DNA from: Flaccisagitta enflata
Taxonomy: Eukaryota; Chaetognatha; Sagittoidea; Aphragmophora
NCBI GenBank assembly: GCA_965153355.1
Contig: OZ231127.1
Span: 47,120,001 to 47,184,000 of the forward strand
Reading direction: 5' to 3'
Length of the DNA: 64,000 nt
A program made the position numbers and the translations under genes. The notes beneath the pieces are model-generated. The model worked only from the letters and a program-made list of their open reading frames with translations, was not told the DNA's origin and searched no databases. Numbering within the stretch: position 1 is the first letter of the stretch; each line of letters starts with the position of its first letter. Below are positions 1-38,199 of the stretch, piece after piece.

Positions 1-110
1 AGTCATTTTAAGTCATTTTAAGTCATTTCAGGTCACCTTGAGTCATTTAAACTCAATTTAAGTCATCTTAAGCTATTTATGTCCTGCACGCGACTTATAG
101 GTGTTGGCCA
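1..110 (+). repeat. HHE, 3' part (AGTCATTTTA type)
   Basis: AGTCATTTTA tandem units, then TGCACGCGACTTATAGGTGTTGGCC, matching the ends at 25020-25056 and 61520-61550. The head lies outside the window. Confidence 0.7.
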
Positions 111-139
111 CAGCGCAATATGTGGTTGAAAAACGTGAC

Positions 140-470
140 ATTAGTCCCCCGGGGAAAAACCCTGATTCATCAGTTAAGTTAGTTTTAATGTGGGATTTCC
201 TCTGGGAATTCCCCGGGATTAAATTTTAATATTTTTCAGTAAAGCCCGGTTCACTTTAAAAAATAATTGTAACAGGGGATTCCCGGGGGATTCCCTGGGA
301 TTTAACTTTGATATTCTTCAGTAAAGCCCGGTTCACTTTGAAAATAAATTGTAACAGAGGATTTCCCCAAGGATTTGCCCGGGAATTCCCTGGGATTAAA
401 ATTTGATATTTTTCAATAAAGCCCGGTTCACTTCACAAGTAATCGTAACTGGGATTCCCCAGGGAAATCC
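140..470 (+). repeat. Imperfect tandem repeat, about 80-100 bp units
   Basis: Three units marked by TTCAGTAAAGCCCGGTTCAC (near 236, 317, 413) joined by GGGATTCCCCGGG-like stretches. No ORF of interest. Confidence 0.6.
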
Positions 471-1429
471 CTGGGGGATTGATATCACTACAGATTGCGC
501 TGTGTTGGCCTTGTTTCTCTTTCTCTCCAATTTCCGCTTTAATTTCCTCATTTTTCCTTTAAAATGATAAGAGGGTAAAATTGCTTGATCAATCAAAAAG
601 TCTTCTACAACTTGTATCCCTGTTGGGTAAAAATCGAAAAACGTTTTTCGATTTTTGAGTTTCGCTTTAGAATCAATTTTTTTCCATTTTTCTTTGGGAT
701 GTTTTGGGGAAGTTGAGTCCCGACTAGGCTCGCATGAGGCTGGGATTGAGATTGATACAGGATGAAAGAGGGAACTGTTTTACACCTTCTTGAACACAGC
801 AGAGCGCTGTCGGTCTCGATGTATGACTATCCATGTCACGTGCGGCTAGCTAGGGGCAGTAATGAAAAAAATCATGAAATAGTTATGAAATAGAACTGCT
901 CACTTGCAGAGAGCTATTTGGCAGTAGCAATGATGCAAGAACCGCCCAAAAACGCAAAAATACAAAACATGAAGTTTGACGGACCGACAGCAAGATCGAG
1001 GAAAGGTATAGCTGATAGGGCAATAAGGACATCATGATGAAAACAGAACGGTTGAGCTTATTAAATGATGGTTATTGCAAATGATTCCAATCGCTGCATA
1101 GAGTGAACCTTTTATCAATTATCGATTTACTGGCCACAGAGGCTAATGGCTATACTAATCATTAATCAAAAAGCATTTGAAAGATGGGATGATGCATGAA
1201 CGTCGCACCAATATGAACGCACTCTCTCTTTTGACGAGCAGACGAGAAAAACAACGAAACGATGAAGAAAAAAATCTTTTCTTTATGTAAAAAGTCTTAA
1301 CCATCTTCGAGACAAGGTTGGAGTGTGCCAAGTGATACCTCTCTGAGTCAGATAAAACGCCGAGAGGGACCTCGATGCCAAAGCAACCAGATGCTAGTTT
1401 ATTTCCCCCGCATCATCGTCTCTCTCTGG
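471..1429. other. No gene seen
   Basis: AT-rich sequence without a supported exon. It contains a perfect 28-bp palindrome at 629-656 (half-site AAAAATCGAAAAAC). Confidence 0.5.
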
Positions 1430-1858
<429 letters not shown>

Positions 1859-1969
1859 GAGATTGACATAATGAACTTCTCATATCGACCCAGTTCGATT
1901 TTGAGGGCAAATGCACTCAAAAATAAGTCGTTCATTCTATTTTCAAATTTATAGTTTAAGTTAAAGTTA

Positions 1970-2174
1970 AGTCGACTGCTCGCGACTGGATAACCCGCTA
2001 TGTCTGTCGGTCGGTCGGTCTGTCAGACGCTCGGTCACACTTGGTTTTTTGGCGCTAACTGGCAGTTTTGCATCAAAACTCCTGATCAAATATTTACTTA
2101 GTTTGGTTAGCTTCTGTCATCACTGCCTCTGCCGACCCGCACGAGACTTGGGTAGTCGTGTATCCGGCCTTGTT
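1970..2174 (+). repeat. HHE copy, diverged
   Basis: Head AGTCGACTGCTCGCGACT, GTCGGTCGGTCGG, tail GTGTATCCGGCCTTGTT. Confidence 0.65.
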
Positions 2175-2308
2175 TCTTTGAAGCGCTAATACTTCCATAA
2201 AAGAAGTTCCATTTCCGCCCGACCAAAAAAAGGCGGAATGAGGAGAAAATGAAGGAATGTGAGTGAGTGGAAGTCCTCAATTTTCATATTCGTGCATTGA
2301 TTGCTCAA

Positions 2309-2480
<172 letters not shown>

Positions 2481-2836
2481 AGAGACAGACGCAGACACAG
2501 AGACATAGATAGGAAAAGAGATAGCTCATACATACATTTATAAAGAGACGGAATGAAAAAAGCGGATCAGATAGAACCAAAAACAGAAGTAGACAGAGAC
2601 AAAAAAAGAACAGAAGAGGAAAAAAGGATGAGAGTGTGGGGTGGGCCTGAGACCGAGAGAGTGGGTTATTGGGTATAGAACAAAAGAAAGTATATTCAAA
2701 AACGAGGAAAATTTTTGTTCTGTTGTCTTAAGGTGGCCAAAGTCCGTTTTAACTCACTTTCAATTTCAATCCCAAGACTTGGGGAAAATCCTTTTTCATA
2801 ATTAGTAATATTTGTTCACTTTTTTCCCCCTCTTAG

Positions 2837-29213
<26,377 letters not shown>

Positions 29214-29473
29214 ACAAATTAACAAATTACAATGAGAGAGAGAGAGAGAGAGACTGACTGACGTGACTGACAGACAGAGGTGTGCCTCCTTCGGTCCGTT
29301 TGTGCCACGAGAGAAGGAGAAAATCAAGTCAGGCGCGCTCATTAGTCATAACCATTAATCTGCCAATTTAACCAATTAGACAATCACGATGAATCATCAT
29401 CCCTTTTCCCAATGCCACTCCCACTCATTAAGCACATGAACTAAAAATTGAAATACCCCTTCCATTTTTTAAA

Positions 29474-29792
29474 CAAGGCCAGATACACGGCCAATAAGTT
29501 GTCGCCGGCTGGTGGACAGGGGCAGTAAAGCGGGTGGGGAGGGGCAGGGTTGGGCTGATATGTGGCTGGGCAGGAGCAGTAGTGCTCAGAAATCACTTTT
29601 TCGCTTCATCTCGAATTTTGCCCTACCTACGATAGGGAGCCAGCGACTAACAAGGCCGGATACACGGCCACCAGTTGCGGACGGGTGGGCAGGGGCGGAA
29701 ATGCGCGTTTTCCCACTTTTCAACTCGAGCGTGACCGACCAACCGACCGACGGACGGACAAAGCCTCTTATAGAGTTGCGTGTCCGCAACTA
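29474..29792 (-). repeat. Two adjacent reversed HHE copies
   Basis: 29474-29600 is a partial copy (AACAAGGCCAGATACACGGC). 29649-29792 is complete, with tail-side GTTGCGGACGGGTGGGCAGG and minus-strand head AGTTGCGGACACGCAACT followed by AAAA. Confidence 0.75.
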
Positions 29793-29920
29793 AAAATCTT
29801 TTCAGACGTTTAAATTCATTCCGTTTAATACTTTTTTTAGATTGCTCATACCCTGTTCAGTAACACTCTCTCATTCTTTCAACCCTCAATTTTTGAGTCG
29901 AGCTATCTGATACCCGTGAC

Positions 29921-29926
29921 AATAAA
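29921..29926 (+). terminator. Possible transglutaminase polyadenylation signal
   Basis: AATAAA, the first perfect hexamer noted after the stop at 29213. The resulting 3' UTR of about 700 bases would contain two reversed HHE copies. Weak evidence. Confidence 0.25.
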
Positions 29927-30508
29927 TCTAAGAATCTGTAAATCATAGGACCTATGGCAAAATTAACCCAATAAGTATCTGCATTACATTTTTGCAAAGT
30001 TCGAGGCCGGGTAAAAAGCAAGGGGAAAGCCTATATAATTGCCGAGATCTAATTTAACCATATTTTCCGCGTTTACAATCGTGGTGACAAGAGCTTGTTC
30101 GTTCTCCAACCATCGTTGTTTATCAAAAAAGATATCTATTGTAAATACCAAACAAGTGCACTGTACAAATGAATGATTTCCGCTTAAACATGCGTTGTAT
30201 CAAAAACGCGCTCCTACTAACTTGTGCGTGAAATGTCACCGATCGCCGCTATCACATTCCAAAAAGTAAATAATATAAATCAAAGGAAATGAGATTCTCT
30301 TTTTTCTTTATTAGTTATTCTCGTGTTCCAAATTGTGTAGTCTCGCATAAGTTAAGCTTGATCGATCATTATCATGTCAGTTAGCAGAAATATTTTTCGG
30401 GAGCGGAAGAATGAAAACTCTTTAAGAAATTCTCTATGGAACAATCTAGCAAGGACAACAGAATTGGAACTTATTTAGAGGCTTGGTCGCATCAAAACGT
30501 GGGAGGGC

Positions 30509-30566
<58 letters not shown>

Positions 30567-30591
30567 AAGGATAAACACAAACAAACACAAA

Positions 30592-30672
<81 letters not shown>

Positions 30673-30756
30673 ACAGACAAAAAAGAAACAGAATGACATA
30701 TATAAAAGGTAAACGATTTACAAGTTACAAAAAAATCGAAAAGAAACAAAAAGAAT
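29927..30756. other. Gap between convergent genes
   Basis: AT-rich, no gene seen. Contains (GA)n at 30518-30563 and (CA)n at 30597-30671, 90 bases from the NIPSNAP stop. Confidence 0.6.
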
Positions 30757-30897
30757 TTACTGCATCGGAGAACACCGAGTAGGTCTCAGCAAGATTCTTT
30801 CTTCCTCAACGATTTTGGGAACAATTGACCGAAGAGCAGAAGTAAAGGCGGAATTTTGGGTCAAAGAGTTAAGTCCACGATTACGAGAGTCCAGGTC
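30757..30897 (-). CDS. NIPSNAP terminal exon
   Basis: Acceptor TTTTGTTTTCAG|GAC. It encodes DLDSRNRGLNSLTQNSAF and SALRSIVPKIVEEERILL, ending RPTRCSPMQ and TAA. The family C-terminus ends in a similar L-x-P-T-x-x-S-P-L. No disruption seen. Confidence 0.78.
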   Translation of the reverse strand, partial: DLDSRNRGLNSLTQNSAFTSALRSIVPKIVEEERILLRPTRCSPMQ

Positions 30898-33213
30898 CTG
30901 AAAACAAAATGTTGTATTCAATTTTATTGAACACCTTCTCGGTTGATGCGCTTGTCGGTTCGAAAATAAGGTACTTTAGGTGACTGGTGCATATGATTTA
31001 TCCCGAGTAAGCTACGATTGTTCGAGTGATTCTCGCAGTACACCTTTTTTTTCATAAGAGACTTTTTTATAAGAGACATGAGGCTGAGATTTGCCAAAAA
31101 TTTAAGGGAAAAAAAAAGAGAATGCCCAGGCTGAGATTCAGTTTTGGAAATTTTTGAGGAATTCACTTCAAATATTGTATGACAATTATTCAATTTTTTT
31201 GTGAAATGAGTAGTTTTTTTTCTGAACAAGTTTTTTACCAAAGATACATCGAATATCACAAAATAATGTATCTATACACTTTTTTGCCTTTTTTACACAT
31301 TGAAAAAATTAAGAACAATTTAAGAGACATTGAGCTTCAAAACAGCAAAAAAAATTAAGAGAACCAAGGCTGAGTTCAGAAAAGGTTGTCTCTTATAAAA
31401 AAAAAAAGTGTAAGGGAGCCAAAAACTGTTATGGTGAGTGTTTCTGCACTTAGTGAGACTAGATAGACTAAATAGACCTATAGCTGCTATGATGTTAAGC
31501 AGTAGACTACCTTGAACTGCCAGAGTTGGAATGCTTTGTTTAATCTGCCGAAAAGCGGAAAGAATATTCCCAGAGCTTTTCCCGTGTATTCGTCGAGAAC
31601 GCCATCTTTCACGCGGGTGGCGTCAGAAAATGCCCGCTGCCAACTGAAAAATAGAACAAAAGGAGTCAAATTGTTAAAGATAAAGAGAGCAGTAATTCTT
31701 CAACGAGGGCATCTTTTGTATGGGCGATTAGATTCAAAAAAGGCACTTTTTCCACTTTGCCAAGTGACCATGATTGTGCTAAAATAATCGAAAATTCTCT
31801 CCTTGTCATATTATATGTGTGGCAGGCCTCTTGATTCTTCTTTTCTGCCCCCCCCCCTTTCATCGCAATCTATAAGTCTAAAGCGGCATGACGCCCTTCG
31901 CACCGTTCTCAACGCGCTCAGCAGGCCCTTAAAAGTCCCTATGCTGTGCACAAATTAACAACCAGACAGAAGTGCGGCAATTTTCTGAGTTCCGATCTCT
32001 GCAGTCTTGAAGGTAAAGAGAGAGAAGAAGTTCCGATTAGATTCGATGTTTTCGATCTATTCATCATCAGTGCAAATCTGATGCAGGTTGCTACGTAAAA
32101 CGCAGAACGACGTTGACAACTAATTTATGTGCATGAGATTTCCTCCTTCTCTTTTACAATAAATTGAAATTTAGTTCAAGATATGATTCCAATTCATATT
32201 GACTGTAAATCAAATCAGCGACATTGCCATGGAGCGATGATCTTAAAACTGCAATATGCAAATATCCTAAAGCTGACTTCAATTGCTATTCTTCAACCAT
32301 CATTTCTTCCTTTATTACGTCTTCGTGTTCGTCTTCGCCTTCATCATCATCCTCGTCTTCTTCCTCTTCTTCTTCCTTCTTCCCCCTTTTCCCCTTCTTC
32401 TCCATCTTCTTCTTCCGGGACCTGCCGACATCTTACTTACCCTGCCGACAAGTGGCGCTGCTCGCTGCCCCAGAATCAAGAGGGCTGAATTGTATGGTTT
32501 TCTTCATACGTGATGTCTATTTGCCTTATTTCAAAGAGAGCAGTGTGATTTTCGCAACAGACTAACACCTGTAACACAGTTATTTCAAAAGCAACACAGC
32601 ATACAGTTGAGCACCGCTTGAGCGCACCCGGTAATAAGGCATACCCGCCCATATGACATACAATTTATAATCTTTTGAGAGATTCTATAGTTATTTCTAT
32701 GTTGGCAATAGAGCAGCTTCACTATAAGGCAAAATTTTGCTCAGTCCCATGGCATGCGCTCTCGCTCTTGCTCTCGCTCTCGCTCTCGCTCTCGCTCTAG
32801 TTTGCATAGTAATATGACATTCTTACTGTGGTGGCACTTAGGACAATTGTCCTAAATGATTTAAGATAGCTATAAAACCTGTAGAAGTTATTCGATTTAG
32901 CCAATTTTTTTTCTTCGAAAGATGCAAATTTTGTTGCGGAATCTAGAGAGAGAGAGACACCCACCCGGAATCGGGTTTAAATCTGGTGGTTTGAATTTCG
33001 TAAGTTCCGTTGGTCTGCGGGAATTCGAGCTCCCAGTCTTGCAGTAGTTTGAGCACGACGCTTTCTTCGCGTTCGACCATCGAATTGAGACGATTCCAGC
33101 GCCAACTTGACGCCGACGATCGACTCTCCACGTCTTTGCCGTATCGGGTCTCGAATCGCTCGCGCAAACCTTTTTCATTTCAACGAAATTGAACCCCAGT
33201 TTTTTTCTTGTTC

Positions 33214-33302
<89 letters not shown>

Positions 33303-33709
33303 GCTTTTGTTGCTTTTGTTGCTGCTTTTGTTGTTGTTTTCGTTGTTTTTGTTGTTGTTGTTTTTGTTGTTGTTGATGACTTTGTTATTATTGTTGTTGT
33401 CGTGGCTGTGCGTTGTTGATTGTTGTGTATATGTGTGTTGTTGTTGTTTTTGTCAATTTGGTGGTTGTGTTCTATCAATAAAACCGACCTTTGATTTGCC
33501 AGATAGTGAGAACTTCGTTCATTTTGCCACCTCCGTCGAGAATCCAGGCCCCGACGAGTGTCATTCCTCGGTCAAAGATTCGAGGAATTTTGCGGGGCTG
33601 AGTTACGCCGCCGTCCCGCCGCTCAAAATCACGACTTGGACAACCCTGCAGAAGAAAAAACAAGGCCGGAATTCTAACCTTGAGATGCGTCCTTTGTGCC
33701 TTCTACCAG

Positions 33710-33771
<62 letters not shown>

Positions 33772-34273
33772 CCAACATACACACACATAAACAGGGTATT
33801 GCGGATAACAGGTAGAACAACTAAACTTCCAACGTAATGAAATTCAAAATTCATAAATACATGCAAGCAAGAGTGCGTCATTTCAACGTCAATTTTCCTG
33901 ATCGACGATGCCGAGAAACTCCTTGAAGAGCGCCGGCTTGACGACGAATCGCCGCATTTCGTAGATTCTGTCGCGTGACACTTGGCCCACGTCAAAAGGA
34001 GGCGCCAATCGCTTGCGTAGAGATGGCGCCATTGTGGTCGACATCGTCTGTTTTTTGGGAAATTGTATTTTTGATCACAAATGGCAAATCAAAAATATTC
34101 CGCATCGTGCAACTAATGTCTGGCGTCCGTGACGCTGCGTCAATATTAATGATTGTTAATGTCTCTATTCCTAACTTTCTATGCGTCCCTTATGTTTTGT
34201 TTCTTTCACTCTCCCATGCTGCGCCTGATTGTGAGTGTGCGTATGATTCTCTGTCCGTGCATGTCTATATGTC

Positions 34274-34304
<31 letters not shown>

Positions 34305-36703
34305 TTCTCTCTTTTTCTGTCTGTCTGTCTGTCCCTCTCTCACCTGTTCGTGGGATTCATCAGACAAGCTACACTTTGTAGAGGTCGGGGAATCGCAGGC
34401 TTTCATTTTTGAATTCCACACTAAATTTCTACCACAGGTGTTCCGCCGTCCAAGACTTCCTGGACAAATATAATATGCCTTATATCATGTAAAGACTTTG
34501 ACTTATATCCCAGTCTACTAAACCTCACTTTTCATTCTTAGCCCGCAGCTCACAGGAAAGGACGGACATACTGTCAAGTGTCATGTCAACAAGTTACACA
34601 TGAGCGAGGACGTACGTATCGGCGAATGGAGATTTAACCTTTGAAGTCGCATTGGTAGTAGGCCTTGCAGTTGCCGCCATCGGGAAAAAATCCGTACTTG
34701 GGACAAATGAATTCTGGATTGGCGGTGGAGGTCACAAGAGGTCGCAACGGTTCCTTCAAGATATACACCGTTATCAATTTTTTTTTTTGTTTTAATAATA
34801 ATAGCCGCGGTCAACATAGGTTACAAACCTGAATTGATCAGGTTTGCGTTTAGATCAAGGATGATTGTTGCAGATAGCAAACTTACAATCTAGTTTCAAA
34901 GCATAAATAATGACATGCAGATTGCAGAAGCGTACTCCCCGTTTCGATTCCTCAAGGACACGCTAATCATTAGCCTAATGATATACGTTGACATGCAACA
35001 TGGCCACTTGAAACAAATTCAAGTTCAATCATTCACACGACCAAGCCTATCGGCTACCCCAAAAGATGCCCAGGACATAGGTTAGAGCGGTGCGCTTACC
35101 GTCGAATCGAGTCCAGACGGGAATTAACCTACCTTCTCAATTTCTATTTCGACAAGATGAGGGGCCTTTGTAAAAGCGACAGCCAGGGAAGGGGCATTTG
35201 AAAGAAGCGATAGAGCGGGAGGGCGCACGTGAAACAGTTTCCATTATCAAGATCGGCAAGCAAGAACTCCCTTTCAAAAATCCCTTTGAAACAAAAATGC
35301 AAGTCATTCATTGACATTCAGCTAGGAGCCCAACGGAGCGTTGATCTTTTAGATGGACATTGGACGGTCAATGGTAATTGCAATGAACGGTAAAATACAG
35401 AGAGTAGCCAAGCAAGAACTCGAACTCCCTCTCCCCCCCCCCCCCACCTCCCCTCCCGGCGTATCCAGAGTTTGCGATCAAAAGAATAATTGCCAACGTC
35501 AATCACCATGGCCTGGGCCGGATTTACCTTGGGGCAGATGGGGCACTGTCCCAGGGCCCCGCGATTTTAAGGGAAAAAAAATGAACAGAATATTACAATA
35601 TTTGATGTAGTTCATTAATCATATATTTTCAGTTGATAGCTTTTTGAGAAAAAAAATGATAATAAAAAAGAATAAAAGAAAATAAGATTAGAAAAGTAAT
35701 ATCATTTTATTTTTAAATTATGAATATAAAAAATAAAAAACAAAAATTAATAAAGAACAGTATACAGATTATAAATTCAATTTGTTGGTCTATCTGTTGG
35801 TCTGATCATGATGAAAGATTTGAGATATATAATAAGGCTAAATGCATAGCTACCCAAATTATGTGAGAGTGGACAAGGGCAATGATAAAAAAATTAATCA
35901 TGCATTAAAGCAAAGATAGTAAAGAAAAATCTATAGACAATCAACAAGGCCGGATACACGGCCACCAGTTGCGGACGGGTGGGCAGGGGCGGAAATGCGC
36001 GTTTTCCCACTTTTCAACTCGAGCGTGACGGACCAACCGACCAACCAACCGACCGACCGACCGACCGACCGACGGACGGACGGACGGACAAAGCCTCTTA
36101 TAGAGTTGCGTGTCCGCAACTAAAAAGTAAAAAAAAAACATGTGACAGAACAACTGACCAACAAACAGACAAAGCTGGGTGCAGAGTTGCGGGGTAAACA
36201 ATTAAAAACTCGCACAAAAACCTCTGCTACCTGCACCAATTCTTACTATTATCATAACAAAATTTCATTTTGAAAAATGGCAAAGGAAGCCCCGCTCATC
36301 AGAGTGCCCCAGGGTCCCGCGCAGGATTAATCCGGCCCAGACCATGGCCCGTCCAGACCATTGGCCCGTCCAGCCTCAATATTAATTGACAAAATGAGCA
36401 GGACATTCTAGACTGTTGGGCCGTTGCCCACGATGGTGATAACAGAACTGACAGATGTTGCACCCAGGCCATGGTAGATGGAAAAACCCAACATGCTAAC
36501 ACACATTTTAATTCTAACACCAACTCCCACGCATCAAGAAGTTAGAAAAAAAAGAAAAGTAGAGAAACACAGAGATTGACAGATTTAAAATTTCGCACCT
36601 GGTTCAATCGATTGATTTTCTGCGAGTCGGTTGGCTTAATCATCAAAACCTTTAAAAGAATGCCAATAACGACGATTTGAAAGTAAGACATTTCCAATCG
36701 CAT
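30757..36703 (-). CDS. Candidate secreted CBM14-NIPSNAP fusion protein (whole locus)
   Basis: Minus-strand exons: 36703-36599, 34753-34639, 34459-34344, 34047-about 33898, 33645-33489, 33169-32965, 31643-31511, 30897-30757 (TAA). The sum is 1,122 nt, 373 residues. Order: hydrophobic N-terminal signal sequence, one chitin-binding peritrophin-A (CBM14) domain with six Cys, then two NIPSNAP repeats (IYEMRRFVVKPALFKEFLG...; TYEIQTTRFKPDSG...). NIPSNAP proteins are normally mitochondrial, and CBM14 proteins are secreted cuticle or gut-lining proteins, so the combination is unusual. Alternatively these are two close genes: a CBM14 gene, and a NIPSNAP gene starting at ATG 34044. The donor after 33898 is not canonical and needs checking. 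Confidence 0.6.
31040..31410. repeat. Palindromic AT-rich element in a NIPSNAP intron
   Basis: CACCTTTTTTTTCATAAGAGA is mirrored by GTCTCTTATAAAAAAA at 31387. The inside has GGCTGAGATT repeats (31083, 31128). Confidence 0.5.
31511..31643 (-). CDS. NIPSNAP exon 4, second repeat
   Basis: Acceptor CTATTTTTCAG|T; donor TTCAAG|GTAGTC. It encodes WQRAFSDATRVKDGVLDEYT and GIFFPLFGRLNKAFQLWQFK; the last is the diagnostic L-G-x-x-x-x-x-x-G-x-L-N-x-x-x-x-L-W-x-x block. Phase 2 in, phase 0 out. Confidence 0.8.
31644..32964. other. NIPSNAP intron
   Basis: No exon seen. Holds a C-run (31849-31858), a CTTCTTC-rich stretch (32355-32420) and (CTCTCG)n at 32758-32798. Confidence 0.6.
32965..33169 (-). CDS. 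NIPSNAP exon 3, end of repeat 1 and start of repeat 2
   Basis: Acceptor GAAAAAG|GT; donor TTCCGG|GTGGGT. It encodes GLRERFETRYGKDVE, SWRWNRLNSMVEREESVVLK and TNGTYEIQTTRFKPDSG. The last piece is the first strand of the second ferredoxin-like repeat. Phase 1 in, phase 2 out, matching both neighbours. The intron that follows starts as a CT tract. Confidence 0.7.
33213..33375 (+). repeat. (GTT)n microsatellite in a NIPSNAP intron
   Basis: GTT units with GCTTTT interruptions at the end; a second GA tract (33715-33768) lies in the next intron. Confidence 0.95.
33489..33645 (-). CDS. NIPSNAP exon 2, first repeat
   Basis: Acceptor TTCTTCTGCAG; donor CAAAG|GTCGGT. It contains FDRGMTLVGAWILDGGGKMN and EVLTIWQIK, matching the family pattern LVGYW-(T/S)-E-x-G-x-x-N-x-V-x-H-x-W. 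The first about 18 residues (GCPSRDFERR...) do not resemble the family, and the true acceptor may be further in (AACTCAG). Phase 1 out. Confidence 0.65.
33898..34047 (-). CDS. First NIPSNAP exon (possible gene start at 34044)
   Basis: Acceptor CCCAAAAAACAG is immediately followed by ACG ATG. From the ATG the frame reads MSTTMAPSLRKRLAPPFDVG and then IYEMRRFVVKPALFKEFLG, the beta-strand and first helix of a NIPSNAP domain. The Ser/Thr/Arg-rich head could be a mitochondrial presequence if translation starts here. It is an internal linker if the CBM14 exons are joined. The frame meets TGA at about 33889. The 3' boundary is uncertain because CAG|GAAAAT is not a normal donor. Confidence 0.6.
34344..34459 (-). 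CDS. CBM14 exon, second half of the chitin-binding domain
   Basis: Acceptor TTTGTCCAG|GA; donor GAACAG|GTGAGA. Spliced in phase 1 it continues DFKG with SLGRRNTCGR, then NLVWNSKMKACDSPTSTKC, supplying Cys 4-6 at family spacing. The end is SLSDESHEQ in phase 0. A GA/GACA-like tract starts inside the donor. Confidence 0.72.
34639..34753 (-). CDS. CBM14 exon, first half of the chitin-binding domain
   Basis: Acceptor CTTGAAG|GAA; donor AAAG|GTTAAA. It encodes EPLRPLVTSTANPEF then ICPKYGFFPDGGNCKAYYQC, i.e. Cys 1-3 of a peritrophin-A domain with the aromatic YYQC signature. Phase 0 in, phase 1 out. Confidence 0.75.
35513..36340. mobile_element. hAT-like element with ACCATGGC duplication
   Basis: TIRs CTGGGCCGGATT and AATCCGGCCCAG. 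Perfect 8-bp duplication ACCATGGC at 35505-35512 and 36341-36348. AT-rich inside; an HHE copy is nested at 35943-36121. It lies in the intron after the CBM14 signal exon. Confidence 0.8.
35943..36121 (-). repeat. HHE copy, reversed, GTTGCG stem
   Basis: AACAAGGCCGGATACACGGC start, CGACCGACCGACC array, minus-strand head AGTTGCGGACACGCAACT, then AAAAAG. Nearly identical to 17129 and 29649. Confidence 0.83.
36599..36703 (-). CDS. Signal-peptide exon of the CBM14 gene
   Basis: ATG at 36703 (a second Met at 36691) starts MRLEMSYFQIVVIGILLKVL, a short positively charged start plus hydrophobic core. It is followed by MIKPTDSQKINRLNQ and a donor CAG|GTGCGA. Phase 0 out, which matches the CBM14 exon at 34753. 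Its coding role is inferred from this match. Confidence 0.55.
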
Positions 36704-36900
36704 CTTCTTCTTGATCTTCTTTTTCTTAATCTCATTCGGATGGCAACAAAAAGGCAGAAAATTAGGCAAAGGAATTTCTCGTGAGAAAGTGACTCTAGAG
36801 CGATAAATACAACTCTTTCCAAAACCTGAAGGTCAGAGAATCATCGTCATCGACTCGGAGAATCGTCAATGGAGATTGGAGAAAAATCAGAGATAGAAAG

Positions 36901-37290
36901 AACAAGGCCGGATACACGGGCCAAGACGGTGCGCCGGGCGTTATTAATTCTTAGACCTCTCCCTAGCTCCATCACACCTATCCCTAGCTCTATCAGACCT
37001 ATCCCTAGCTCTTTCAGACCTATCACCAGCTCTATCTGACCTATCCCCAGCTCTATCAGACCTATCCCAAGCTCTATCAGACCTATCCCCAGACCTATCC
37101 GACCTATCACCAGACCTATCTGACCTATCCCCAGCTCGATCAGACCTAACCGTAGCTGAATATTTTAGTGAATGAAGTGACGAGTATCAATAATAAACGA
37201 AATGAGTTTTCAATTGATTTCAAACATTTTCAGCAGGACTAACGGATGGAGGACGGACAGAGCCTCTTCTAGAGGTGCTATGGCGCATCT
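36901..37290 (-). repeat. HHE copy, reversed, with an 18-bp satellite core
   Basis: AACAAGGCCGGATACACGG, then about ten CTATCAGACCTATCCCCAG units (36950-37150), then minus-strand head AGATGCGCCATAGCACCT. Tail copy GGCGCACC matches the head arm. Confidence 0.65.
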
Positions 37291-37360
37291 GGGAATCATC
37301 CTAGCATACTTCTGAATCATTTCCAGTGATTTTTGCTTCTTTTCAAGTTTTTCAACTCAA

Positions 37361-37645
37361 GACCGACCGACCGACCAACCAACAGACAGAGCTAGTTATA
37401 GAGGTGCTATGGCGCACCTAAAAAGTAACGCGGGGCTACAATATCTTCGCAGACAATCCCCATCAATACACCTCTCCATGTTCAAACAACCATCTAAAAC
37501 TTGTCCGTCCGTCCGTCCGTCCATGATGATCGAGTCGATAAGGGTGAAAACGCGCATTTTTGATTGTCTGTGTGTTTGAGTGAGTATGACGTAGGTTAGG
37601 GAGCGGATGGGGGTTGTGCGCCCCTGACCACCCGTCCGCAAAGAT
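37361..37645. repeat. Two HHE fragments
   Basis: 37361-37420 is a reversed head (AGGTGCGCCATAGCACCT on minus, flanked by AAAAAG). 37500-37645 is a forward fragment, GTCCGTCCGTCCGTCC to CCACCCGTCCGCAAAG. Confidence 0.55.
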
Positions 37646-38185
37646 ATTGTGACCCCGCATCACTTCTTCCGACGTTTTGACTCGTGTCCACGAACCGACG
37701 GATCAACGCGATATAGGCAGTTTGCCAGTTTCTCCTATAACCTGGGCCGGCCAAAATCAAGCGCCTAAATGTGTTAAAAGTTTAAAAAAAATAATATAAT
37801 TTAATAATGGTTGCATTTACTAGTTAGAGATTTTTGGTCCAGGCTCAGAAATTGATATTCTTTCAGGTCACATAGAAAAAGTCTTAAACTGCGTTCAATT
37901 AGTAATTTTTTTATGAAAAACAGTGTGACAAGGTAATTAAATGACTTATTCAAACACTTTTTTAAAAAAATCAATATCTCAGGCTAGCAATGACAAAGGT
38001 CTGAAGTTTGGCATTTAACCTAGGTTTTGTCTTTACTAAACAGGGAAAAAAAAAGAAATTTCCCATCACACTTAAAAGTATATAGTTTTGTGTAAAGCGT
38101 ACCTTTATGTGACTATGTGAAAAATAAAACTTTCATTATTTTAAACTAATCAACTATTACCGAAGTTTTTCCACAGTAAATAACC
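37646..38185. other. No gene seen
   Basis: AT-rich intergenic sequence without supported features. Confidence 0.5.
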
Positions 38186-38199
38186 ACTAGTCACCATCA

